This document shows, in pieces, positions 46,560 to 57,889 of a DNA stretch of 64,000 nt. Under the pieces are notes generated by a model, which did not search any database, had not been told where the DNA came from, and saw only the letters and a program-made list of their open reading frames with translations. Every line of letters starts with the position of its first letter. The stretch's first letter is position 1. Source of the DNA: Neoceratodus forsteri (lineage: Eukaryota; Chordata; Ceratodontiformes; Ceratodontidae); NCBI GenBank assembly GCA_016271365.2, contig CM057454.1:699437501-699501500 (forward strand). Direction: 5' to 3'. Both the position numbers and the translations under genes were made by a program.

Positions 46560-49243
46560 AATATACAACATTCCAAACTAAACATCCTATTATTAAATGC
46601 AAGATGCCTAAACAATAAGATTGATGAACTCAGTCTAACTCTAATAACTAGGAAAATAGACATATGTGGGGTAAGTGAGACTTGGTTTACTCAAGAATTT
46701 TGGGGGCAAAATATCCTGGTTACATTTTATTCGCTAAACATCATGGGCATACTGAAGGTGTTGCAGTCTATATTAGAGAAGGAATAAATTGTTATGAAAC
46801 ATACAATGACATCCCGAACTCTGATTGTATAGAATGTGTGTGGGTTAAATTATTATTAGAACAAGAACCTATTACCCTGGGTATTTGTTATAGCCTGCCC
46901 TCTCTAAATAAGGAATGTAATAATTTATTTCTGGACTATATTCAGAAAATCAATCCTCTTGATAATATTATATTAATGGGTGACTTTAATTATCCAGGAA
47001 TCAACTGGGACACACTTATGGGCTCTAGTCAACAGGAAGCTAAATTTCTTGACTTAGTTATTTCCATAGGCCTGGAACAACTTGTACTTAATCCTACTAG
47101 AAAAGCTAACATTTTGGATCTAATACTCACTAACATTTATGAACAGACAGAATCCCCAACAATTATTGCCCCTCTAGGAGATAGTGATCATTGCATGGTA
47201 TTATGGGCAATTAATTATTATGCAATGAATGTTAAAGGTATTACCAAAATGAGAAACTATTCTAAAGCTAATTACAAGGAAATAAAAACATATCTAATGG
47301 AATGGAATTGGGAAAAGGAACTGGAAGAGTTACAAGTAAAACAAATATGGCACCGTATTAAGGAAAAATTGAGTTACTGTATCAACAAATGGGTACCTGT
47401 ATGCAGAAAATATTTCAATCACAAAAGACTTCCTATATTGTTTTCATCTAAAATTAAAAAACTTATAAGATCAAAAAAAAGAGCCTTTAACAAATACAAA
47501 AAGCACAAAACTGTAATTAACTGAAACAGGTTCAAAATAAAAGCAAATAAAACTAAACACGCAATTAGAAAAGCAAAAAAAAGAAATGGAGCTCAGACTA
47601 GCTACTACCAATAAAGATAATGAAAAGCAGTTCTTTAATTATATTGGCTCTATGAGAAAGAACTCTTCGAAAGTGGGTCCACTATTAATAAATAATAAAT
47701 TAATATCTGATGAACGGAGCATGGCTAACGAATTCAATAGATACTTTACTAGTATTTATAAAGCTAATGAAATTATTGACTCTAAAATCCCCAAAATTCA
47801 AGATAGTCTGAGGTAATTACAATTCCAGAAGTATATGCTGCTATAAACTCCTTTAAGTCTTCTTTATCTGCAGGTACTGATGGTTTTCCTTCCCAGTTTT
47901 TAAAATAAATTTCTTATGAAGTAGCTGGTCCCCTAACACTACTATTCAATAAATCACTCTACACTGGTATAGTAATAGATGACTGGAAAGAAGCCTGGGT
48001 CATACCTATTCACAAGGGAGGAACAAAACAGAGGGTGGAACAATATAGACTGATTAGTTTAACCTCCTGCATAGAAAACATTTTGGAAAAACTTATAAGG
48101 TATAGCATTAACATGGACATCACAAGGAATGGCCTAGAGGACATTACACAGTACGGTTTTGTTGCTGGTAGATTTTGTCAGAGCAACCTGATTAATTTCT
48201 TTGAACCTATTTGTGCCGCCCTGGATGCAGGTTTCCCTGTGGATGTTGTTTTTCTCAATTATGAAAAGGCATTTGACTCAGTTTCTCATAAGATCCTAAT
48301 AGAAAGCTTGGTCAATATTGGTTTGCACAAAATATTGTCAGTTGGATCTCTGCGTGGTTAACCAATAGACGACAACAGGTAAATATTAGGGGTTATACTT
48401 CAACCTGGAGCAAGGTGACTAGTGGTGTGCCTCAGGGGTCAGTCCTTGGCCCTACTTTGTTCAATATTCTCATCTCAGGTATGAAAACCAAGGACGGATT
48501 TTGGGTCAATAAATACGCTGACGACACTAAGTTGGGGTGTATTGTTAATGATTGTATATCTATTTCTATGTTACAAGAAAACCTAAATGATTTATTCAAT
48601 TGGGCTGTGAAACATAAACTTAATTTTAATATTGCCAAATGTAAAGTTATGCATTTTGGATTTAACAACAGATGTGCTAACTATTATCTGAACAACCTTT
48701 TACTGAACAAAGTAACTTCTGAAAAAGACCTGGGCATTTTTATCACTAATAATAAAAAAATTTCTGAACACATTCAAAAAACTTCCCAAAAATGTCATAG
48801 ATTAATAACTTGCCTATTTAAAAATATTAAATCTAGAGAACCGGAAGTCTTACTTCCTATTTATTGCAGTGTAGTAAGATTTAGACTTTTGTGCCTCTTT
48901 TTCCACTCCAACCTTGGTAAAGGATAAGATACTAGTTGAAAAAATACAGAGAAGATTTACCAGACAAGTGAATAATTGTAAAACTTTATCATATAACAGT
49001 AGATTACAAAAATTGGAACTTTATTCCTTGGAATATCGTTCTTTAAGAGGGGACTTATGCCTAATCTATAAAGCTTCCAGGGATAATTCTCTGGCTGAAA
49101 CAATATGCTTAGAATGGTATAAGAAAAGAAATAACATCAGATCCCATATACTACAATTAAAATCAGTCACAAATAGGTCTACTAGTCGATATCAATTTTT
49201 AACCCAGAGAATAGTCCCAGACTTGGAATTCACTGCCTCTTGA
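46560..49243 (+). pseudogene. CR1-type ORF2: endonuclease and reverse transcriptase
   Basis: The endonuclease begins LNILLLNARCLNNK and GVSETWF. After a frameshift near 46690 it continues GVAVYIREG, IILMGDFNYPGINW and LGDSDH (catalytic Asp-His). The RT region carries RYFTSIY, a damaged SLSAGTDGFPSQFL, WVIPIHKGG, YRLISLTSC, VVFLNYEKAFDSV, TSGVPQGSVLGPTLFNI and the catalytic NKYADDTKLG. It ends in LVEKIQRRFTRQVN and LYSLEYRSLRGDL. In the YEKAFD motif, Asn-Tyr replaces the usual Leu-Asp-Phe, losing one catalytic Asp. Breaks lie near 47521, 47814, 47906, 48359 and 48926. Confidence 0.88.
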
Positions 49244-49375
49244 AGTAGTATACAGTAGTTCCATTCAGTTATTCAAAAAAAATCTTGACATTTTTATGGG
49301 TAATAAAAAATATGAATTCCATCCAGGTTAGGGATGGTGAGTTCATTATGGGCTAGTCCCTCAAACTCGTATATA

Positions 49376-49402
49376 CCTATGAACCTATGAACCTATGAAC
49401 CT
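49376..49402 (+). repeat. 3'-terminal octamer repeat of LINE copy B
   Basis: Three copies of CCTATGAA end the element, as in CR1-like LINEs whose 3' ends are short tandem repeats rather than poly(A). Confidence 0.8.
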
Positions 49403-49404
49403 TT

Positions 49405-50839
49405 GTAATTACATGTAAATAATATTTACATTCTTATTCCACCTTACCATTGTTGCTAACTACTTTTATTGTTCTAGTTAAACTATTACTATAAGAGTAA
49501 AGTAAAAATGAATGCTTAACATATAAAAAAATACTATACTGATTAAGTTCAATGAGCCATATCTTTGATAAAAACAGCATACCATGCATATTATTTTACT
49601 TACTAGTTCAGAGCTAACATAGAAACCAATGTAACAATTGAAAGAAATGTTTTTTGTACCTGTAATAATATGAAATCTTTTTGTACTTGTCATACAAGTC
49701 ATTCTAACATATGGTAAAAATACTGACAATTGTAAAACAGACACTGTTACTGATCACAACGCACTTCATACCTGTTCCTGACAATATTTATGATCGCCTC
49801 TATTGAGGGGTCAGGTGGGAATTTTCCATATGCACCTAGTCAGTGACATATCATTAAATATTTAACTGGACATACCAGTTATCTAATGTCACTGAAATCA
49901 GATATTTTTTATATTCTATTATTTGAACACTTAGCATATGGTTTTTTGCCCACCCCAGGAACATACACATTATCAGTCACACAATAACAACTGAACGTTA
50001 CTGTTTCATGTGTGTAATCACTACTTAGAAGCTCCGGACATACCCTTATTAATATAGGACACAACTAATATTGTTAACCAAAATCTCTTCAATCTCAGTA
50101 GCAAAAATATAATGAAAAGCCACAGGTTCAGCTTGAGTGACACAAGTTCAAAAGGAATGTCAGAAAGCACTTCTTCCCACAAACAGTAGTGAACACTTAA
50201 AGTTCAGTGCTAAAACAGGTCACCTCATTAAAGACAGTGACCCACTATTAAAGAATCAGTTATATGCATAGAAGGAAGATAACAACCATGGCAACAGAAG
50301 ATGGGAGAACACTGCAGGGATAGTCAACACTTTACCTAAAGATGTGAACCGTGCAACACAATCACACTTAATAGACCAAATAACCTTCTTATGCTACCTT
50401 CTTTCTATGCTGTATTACAATATTTACATACTTGTTCCAATTCATCAAACCTGGTTGCTATAAATGTGACACATTTAGATATATTCCAAGCAATGATTAC
50501 ACACATGCAAGGATTGTATTGTGAGACTGATTTTGTAAAGAAAATACAATCTTAATTGGACCTTTTTCAGTTTCACCAATTGACAATAAATCTTTTTAAA
50601 ACATAACCACCTGTGTTGAGTCTTTACTGAAACATAGCATAATGACGTTAGAGCATAACTGTTGTTTCCATTAAGCACGCATATCAACTGCAACAAATAG
50701 TACCACAACTACGTGTGCATGTACTATTTTTGTTGCTATGCTGTCCACTCAGTATCCACAACATAGGCTATGATGTGGCACATTGCATGTCACACTTCCC
50801 ATAAATCCTAACAGTGTTAAAAAGTCAGCAACGCACTTA
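49405..50839. other. No gene recognised
   Basis: AT-rich sequence, no repeats or domains seen. Confidence 0.6.
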
Positions 50840-52115
50840 CTTTTCCTGTGCCTCTCCACTCAGCATGCAGTAATTACTGTCACAAGGTGTCACACATCAC
50901 TACCTAACATTATGCAGCTGTGGCTAAACAGTTAGAATGCAGTAACTGATATGTCTACTGCAGTTCCATGACTGAGCTCATGCAACTTCTAACTGTGGTA
51001 ACTTCACTGTACCTACAATTACAGAGGTGTGCCATATATCTCCAGTCCCCTATTGCTCCTATACAGAAACAGTCATAAAGCACTACAAATTTTAAAAGGT
51101 GCAACATCTCTAGCTGCCTAAATCCATACTAATCCTAACTGAGGTAACTTCAGCATCCCTGCCATCACTGATGTGTACCATTGATGTCCAAACCCTCACC
51201 TGTGTTCTGTATTTCCACTAAGATGTTCATTCCCTCACCTGTGTTGTGTATCGCCACTTACAATGTACTACCTGCTGTCACGTTTGGAGACACATTGGCT
51301 GTCTGAACCCATTCAAGTGACAACTGTGCTAACTGGATTATTCCTGTAATCAGAGAGCTATACTCCTGATGTACATTGCCTATCTTTTCCTGTGGCTGTT
51401 TACTTAGGATGCAACGAGTGGTGTGGAAGTGCAATTCCCCCATCACACTCTACACTTCCATGATTTTTTTGTTCTGCACTGTCAACTCAGTGTGCAATAT
51501 GTGGGCTAGGTGTTCAGACATTGAGTTACAGATCTCCTGTAATTCCTAACTAAGTTAACTAGCATGTACCACACTTACATTTACTGTCAGTCTACAGTCA
51601 GAGTGAAGTACCTGGTGTAGACAGCTGTGTGACATTGTACATAAGGACATGCATTTGTGGCTGTATAATCAGGATCAGTAACTGGTATGTGTGGGAAAAT
51701 TACCTGTGTGAAGCCATAGAAATTCTAACTGTGCTAACTTGTGTGTACCAGCAATTACAGCAGTGTACCATTCATGTCAATTGCCTCAGTCTTGCTGTGC
51801 ATCAGTACTCATGATGCAGTACAAATTTTGGTGAGGGTATAACCTCTCTGAGCCAACACAAACACTAACTGTGCTAACTTGAGTGTCCCTGCAATCCCTG
51901 ATGTCTACAATTGATGTCCATACCCTCAGCTCTGATGTGGGTCTCTACTGAGGATCCAGTACCTGCTGTCGCAGTTTGAAGAGACATTCCCTGGCTGAGT
52001 CCATTCAAGTGACAACTATGATAACTAAACTTTACCTGTAATCAGGGAGGTGTACAACTGATCTGCATCATCCTTTGTTGCCTGTGGCTCTTCACTTAAC
52101 ATGCAGCAAGTCTGT
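50840..52115 (+). repeat. Degenerate satellite-like array, units ~140-230 bp
   Basis: The phrase CTAACTGTGCTAACTT or a variant recurs near 50989, 51134, 51320, 51549, 51725, 51864 and 52010. Each is followed by CTGCAATCA, GTGTACCATTGATGTC, a CCTCAG...TTGCTGTG segment and ACTCAGGATGCAGTACC. The segment at 51309-51422 recurs at 51998-52110, suggesting a ~690-bp higher-order period. Related units form part of the arms of the fold-back element at 9523-11430. Confidence 0.7.
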
Positions 52116-52194
52116 GATTGTTACTGTTACCTTGCCTCTCCCCCTACTTCCATTTGTGTCCCTCTGTCTGTGTAAAATATAAAATGTGCTAGTG

Positions 52195-52830
52195 ACAGAA
52201 GCACGGGGGCCTTCGGGCCCTGTGCTCCCACCACAAAAAACACAACCATAAACAACAGTAAAAATAGTGAATGTCATACAGCAGGGAGGTAAGACCTTCG
52301 CCTCATGTATCCCACCACACAAAACACAAACAGAAACAGTACTGAAATATACAAAAAACACAAACATAAACATCACTAAAAACCACTGAACACGGGATAC
52401 AACACGGGAGTGTGGGGCCCTTTGGACCCCACAGTTCTACCACTCAAAAAACAAACATAAACAGTACTGAAATATGCTAAATGTGATACAGCAGCAGGAG
52501 TGCGGGTCCTTCGGGCCCTGCACTCCCACCACATGATGTCTTCACACAAACTAACACAGTGCCAGCAAACACAAATGTTAATGCACATGGTAGCACAAAC
52601 CAAAACACAAAGATTACAGTGACAATAGTGCAGGGCCCTTCTGGCCCCGCTCTCCCACCACACAAAACACAAACATATACAGTACTGTAAAATACAAAAT
52701 GTGCTAGTGACAGGATCATGGGGCCCTTTGGACCCTGCACTCCCGCCACACAAAACACAAACAGAAACAGTACTGAAATATACAGAATTTAATACAGCAG
52801 TGGGAGTGCGGGGCCTTCAGCCCCACGCTC
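52195..52830 (+). repeat. Array of GC-rich hairpins with CTTCG/CTTTG loops
   Basis: Hairpins centred near 52214, 52422, 52513, 52641, 52730 and 52815 share the plan GTG(C)GGGGCC-CTTCG-GGCCC(TG)CAC, followed by TCCCACCACA and A-rich AAACACAAACA linkers. The one at 52410-52432 is a perfect inverted repeat apart from its centre. Stems and loops are kept although linkers diverge. Confidence 0.75.
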
Positions 52831-52839
52831 ATGCCACAT

Positions 52840-53075
52840 GATGTCTTCACACATAGTAACACAGTGCCAGCAAACACAAATGTTAATGCGCATGGTACCA
52901 CAAATCAAAACACAAAGATAAACACTACTGTAGAGACAAATAGATAAAATGACATACACACAAGCGCAAATGAAAACGCAAACGACAACACACAAGATGG
53001 CATAGACACAAAATCTTACTGCAACAGGTACAGAACCACAAAGAGAAGCACTAAAGATAACACTTATACAAAAAC
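52840..53075 (+). repeat. Short hexamer-like ACAAAC/GCAAAT tract
   Basis: Related in style to 7490-8230 and in the same place relative to the ~1.1-kb module, which begins just downstream. Confidence 0.5.
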
Positions 53076-53152
53076 ACACAATAGTTTTTTCCAAAATCTG
53101 CATATAGAAGGAGAGTGAATACAAAGAATGTATGCATAATAATAGGTATTGG

Positions 53153-54445
53153 AGCACAAAATGAGGAGTTGGAATACTAAATTGCTTATATCTCAGGAAC
53201 CGTACAACATAGAAAAAAAATTAAAAGTCATATGATTTATGACTTTCCCGGCTAGTTTAGTACTTAGCCCACATTAGGGGGCAAAGAATTTTTCTGACGA
53301 AAAGTCTGTATCTCGCACCGTTTCCAATATATGGGCCCTGAAAGGCGCTACGAATGCCGTAATGTTATCCTATGGGAAAAAAAGAGAAATTTGGAGTGGC
53401 ATAACTTTGGCTCCCTGAAATATTATTTCACCACACCACTGAAAGGCACACCTCTGGGATGTTGACTTTCTTCCCTCAAAATTTCAGCCCAAAAGACCAA
53501 ACTGTTATTTTGCAGCACAGTGCCAAACAAATCCTGTAATGCAACAGATGCCGTAATGTTATCCTATGGGAAAAAATGTCAACTTTGGAGTGCTGTCACT
53601 TGTCTGTTGAGTAATATTTTTATACCGAACCAGTGAAAGGCACATCTGTGACATCTTGGCTGCGTTCCCTCCAAATATCAGCCCAAAACACCAAACCGTT
53701 CTTTTGCAGCACAGTGCCAAAGAATTGCTGTTATTTTCACACACCCTGGAAAAGTACTGTCGAACTTTGCGAAAGCTTTCACAAATTCATTTGACAGTGT
53801 CGCACGTTCGACACTACTTTACGAAAGTACTTTTTCCACAAACTTGAAAAACATACTTCTAGGGTGTTTTACCCCAAAATAAAGACATGCATAGCATCCT
53901 CAGGGTCCGACTAGGTGAATGCAAAAATAATTAGGTTGCTAGAGGGTCCCAATTTTAAATGCCAAACATTTTTCTGATTGCTAACTGACAACAAAATGGC
54001 AGATTTGTGACAGTAACAGGGCCATTTGCGAAAGTAAAAACTGCACTATCGAACTTTTTGTTAACTTTTCCTATTGACTTATATTGGGAACTTCTTTTTT
54101 GAATAACGTTTGAACTGTTTAATATTTTTTCATGAAATCTTCAAAAGGCACATTGGGGACCCCGGCTGCATGTTCCCTGAAGATTTTGTACCGGTCATGC
54201 AAACCGTGCTACCTGTTGCTCGACCGTAGAATTCAAAAAAAGCATAAACGCATGCACAGATCAAGCTTAATAACTCCGCAGCCATATATCTGACTGGCAT
54301 AAAACTTGGCACATCCCAAGGCGTATGGGTCTTGATTGTGTATTCCAAAATTCAGGCAAATCTGCCAAATGGTTGCAAAGTTATTAAGGTGCAAAATTTT
54401 GGGTTTAACATGTAAATGGCTCCTCAACCCTAACTATGGTAGCAA
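53153..54445 (+). repeat. ~1.1-kb conserved non-coding module, copy 2
   Basis: Full-length partner of 8298-9390, with an extra internal repetition of the TAATGTTATCCTATGGG...CAGCCCAAAA segment (53355 and 53550). It ends in CCCTAACTATGGTAGCA and a TA/CA microsatellite, exactly as in copy 1. Confidence 0.75.
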
Positions 54446-55450
54446 ATATATATATACACACACACACAGTAGTGGCAGAGACTGGCTTTATAGCACAAAA
54501 AAGATGTGATTGCTGAATGAGTGTAGCCACTACCTTGGTGGCCACATTATGCATTCTGCATCCAACAAAGTTTGTGGCTCAAAATCTTCCCTTTAAGAGT
54601 TGAAGATACCCAAAAATGTATTTAGAGATCTTCACAACTAGAGGGAGGGATGGATAGAAACAAGACAATCATGGAATTATGTTTATTTAAAATTGAGAGA
54701 GCATTTTGTGTGTGGGGGGGGCAGTGTAATACCTTAAATCTGAAGGACTGTTATGAACTGATGATATAAAAATGAATCTAGTATTATGCCATCACTTATT
54801 ATTTGCAGTATTTTCCTGAGTCATCACTTTGGGAATCACATTTCCTTCTGGTATGGATATAACAGTTAATTGTTAAAAAAATTGTAATGGGCTACCTTCT
54901 TATACTTCTAATCAAATGAAATGTTGGGACTTCCTGTACCATACCTGTGATATCTGACTAGTGCTTGATGTAGTTGATTAATTTTTTGTTGCACTTATGG
55001 ATGATGCACAAATTGTTTTATGATGCTGTGCCTTGTTAGATGGGTAGCACGTGAGATTAGCACCCAAAAGATGGCGCCATCCGAAACTGCAACGTGATGT
55101 GGGTGAAAACCCAAAAGGCGAGGGGGCAGGGAGGGTGACTGGATGTAGAGTTGTGGCGACCCTAGCGTCAGGATGTCACTATACGTTCACGCACGAGGGG
55201 GGAGCAAGCACAGCGAGCATTGCCTGGGAGGGGGTGGAGGGGATGTAGGGACTGGCGCTGTGGTCAGCTGCCGAGCTGTGCCATGGTGTCAGTGTTTGGC
55301 CTCTGCCTGCAGTGCTGGGGTTCCGGGTTAGGGTCTGGGTCTGGGCGCTACTGTGTTTTCATTGCACCTGGCCCAGAAGTTATGTTTATTTTGCTTTCTC
55401 ACCCTCCCAACATGCACACCCCTGGAGTTGAGAATCCTTAATTAGGGGTG
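54446..55450. other. No gene recognised
   Basis: A GC-rich patch at 55040-55380 has no recognisable domain. Confidence 0.5.
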
Positions 55451-55460
55451 TGTGGGGAGT

Positions 55461-55575
55461 GTGGGGGGGGGTGCAGCCCCCCCCCACAGAAAGCAAAGTA
55501 TAGAAATCCCCGGCGCTGCTCTTCCATGCACCAAGGATGTCAGGGTGGCGAAATTGTTTTCGCCGCCCTGACATC
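55461..55575. repeat. Two hairpins: G9/C9 stem and an 18-bp stem
   Basis: 55461-55487 is a G-run/C-run inverted repeat with a short TGCA loop. 55536-55553 (GATGTCAGGGTGGCGAAA) pairs with 55557-55575 with one mismatch and a three-base loop. They may mark the end of an unrecognised DNA element. Confidence 0.6.
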
Positions 55576-55589
55576 GCGATAATGTGAGT

Positions 55590-57072
55590 CACCGTTCGGC
55601 GGTCGTTATTATCACATAGAACAGTTAAATGTGTATTTTTTTGCTAAGTCTGTCACTATTGTACTGAATTCTCCCTGCCACAAGGATCCATGCACTGTTT
55701 AGAATATGTCCACTTCCCTTGTATTGTAACTAGGTACCTATAACATTTTTAATGTCTTTATCTTCTTTACTGTATTATGTTCATTATTGTTTGTAACTGT
55801 ACTCTCTTGGGTCGTGCCAAAAAATAAGCATCTTCTTGTCTAGTGCACCTACTCAGTAATCACAAGGCCCGATCTCGGCTGACCACCCTAGCCTCTCTGT
55901 CTTTTGTGGTTGACCTACCAAACAGTGAACACTAAGACAGAGTACTACCTCTCCTCTCCTTTCCTAATCCCTTCTCTGGCACCACTGTAATAAGATGTAT
56001 ATAATTGCAATGTACTTGTCTATGTAAATTGTTCCCTGTTATTCTGTATATTTTGTACTTTCTGTAATATTTGTCCACCACTGACTTGGAACCTTTAAAA
56101 ATGAGACCTTGACTCAAAAGTATTAATCCCAAACTGAAATAAATAAATAAATAAATATTTTTCTATAAACCTCATCTTTGATGGAGTTGCCCTAAATGTT
56201 TTAAAGATATACATCAGTTCTACTGTTAAATCTTATAATTGCAACTCTAATAACAGATTTCAGCAACTGAAATAGAATTATAATGTATGGTAGAATGTTA
56301 TTGATCCTAAAACTCCATTGGTTTACAGTGTTGTTGCACCCTCTATGTGACATAACTATGTTGTTATGCCATGATGGATACATCGCATCTATGGTACAAC
56401 ATAGAATGCATTTGTGCATGTATGATACACTAACCTCTGGACTTACTTAACTGGCTGTGGCGGTGAAAGCTAAACCTAGGAGAGAGAGCGGCAATGACCA
56501 AAAAGAACTATAAAGTAAGGATCCTGCTTCTAATTTTCTATTCTTTATGTGGACCATACACTATATAAGATAATGTATGGTTGGCTTTTTTTCAACAAAG
56601 TGTGTGTAGCCACCTTGAGGTTGCCAAGGCAACCAAAACCTCTCTAGCTTCACTCTCGAGGTCTAAACTGTCACCGTGGCAACCTATCAATGGCTAGACA
56701 TGCTTGTTAATGATAGCCGACCATATATTGTCCTCTATGTTATGGGTGAGAATTGTTGTTACTTTCTACAGCAGTGACTGTACTACTATAACACAAACAA
56801 TATGATGATGTTATTAAGGTGTGTGCATAAACTTAAATGTGACTAAACAATTCAATCAGTTTAACAGCTTTTCCCCTGCAAAAATATAGTGTTTTTTTTT
56901 TGTTTTCTATTTTTTCTAATTCAATATACTTTATTGGCATTTCAAATATAGTGGGTTTTAAAGTATTCTTTTTTAAGTGAAAACTTAGGCATCATTTCCC
57001 CTTTTAAAGCAGTAATGCAGCAATATTTTTCCCAGATACAATTAATGACAGCATTAACATACTGTGCCTGTT
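55590..57072. other. No gene recognised; possible retroposon tail
   Basis: An (AAAT)n run at 56136-56157 follows ~500 bases of T/C-rich sequence and could be the 3' tail of an old retroposon, but no family could be recognised. Confidence 0.4.
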
Positions 57073-57086
57073 AAATTTGCTTTTCT
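57073..57086. repeat. L1 target-site duplication (3' side of the element)
   Basis: AAATTTGCTTTTCT, matched by 62887-62900 with one difference. Confidence 0.85.
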
Positions 57087-57103
57087 TTTTTTTTTTAAAC
57101 CTC

Positions 57104-57120
57104 TTTATTGAAATTTTATT
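57104..57120 (-). terminator. L1 polyadenylation signals
   Basis: Two AATAAA hexamers on the minus strand (complements of 57104-57109 and 57115-57120), just upstream of the A tail. Confidence 0.7.
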
Positions 57121-57889
57121 GCAAAATACATACACACACACAGCCCGAAGTAGACACCAGGCCCACACCCCAAAACTGGGTGCAGAAACTATATACATCC
57201 CCATAACTATATACAATCACAATTACCCAATCCAATCGCCGTACCCGTAGCTCCCCAACACACTGTGGTGGACTAAAATGCATACATACACCAGACCCAA
57301 TTCAGGCCGGTTAGACCCTTCTACTTAACAACCTTGATTATAGATATAGTGAAAAAAGAAATCCCAGGAAAACTAACCCAGCCCACCCAAAGGTAACTGT
57401 GTCCCTGGGAAAGAGAGAGAACCCCATATGCCCGACCACAGCAGAAACCTTACAGTTAGACAACCCCCCATGCAAAGGAATAATAGCTAAACCTGTATAA
57501 GGCCTATCAAACAATCATCAACCAGGTCCCGTCAACGAAAAGCCCCATAAACCCTAACACATTAAAGACACTTCCCACTACTCCTCTTCAGACAGACAGA
57601 CCCGAACCCTTGGACCTTTAAGCTGGGTTGCATAGACCACCTCTAAAGTCCTCCAGATCCGGTTGTAAACATTCTCCTTCCCCTCCATCAACATGAATAA
57701 TTTAATTCTCTCTAAGACCTGTATAAGGTCCCTCACCCACTGATCATAATCATAAACTAAATCCTCCTTCCAATGTCATAAAACAAATGCTTTAACAACA
57801 GCTGACATTAGGGAAATATGATGTAGCCGCACTCCCCCAATCCTTTCCAGATCCCATAAAATACATATCTCAGGACTAATATATTCGAA

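Larger units (their letters stand above)
45000..49404 (+). mobile_element. CR1-type LINE, copy B (near full length, decayed)
   Basis: The order is 5' UTR with TATA-like box, ORF1 (zinc finger and esterase), ORF2 (endonuclease, RT, C-terminal region) and a 3' end with CCTATGAA octamers. Domain order and motifs agree with copy A at 1-2520. It lacks a poly(A) tail, consistent with CR1/L2-type 3' ends that terminate in short tandem repeats. It lies between the Helitron and the second composite repeat block. Several frameshifts and stops show it is inactive. Confidence 0.88.
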
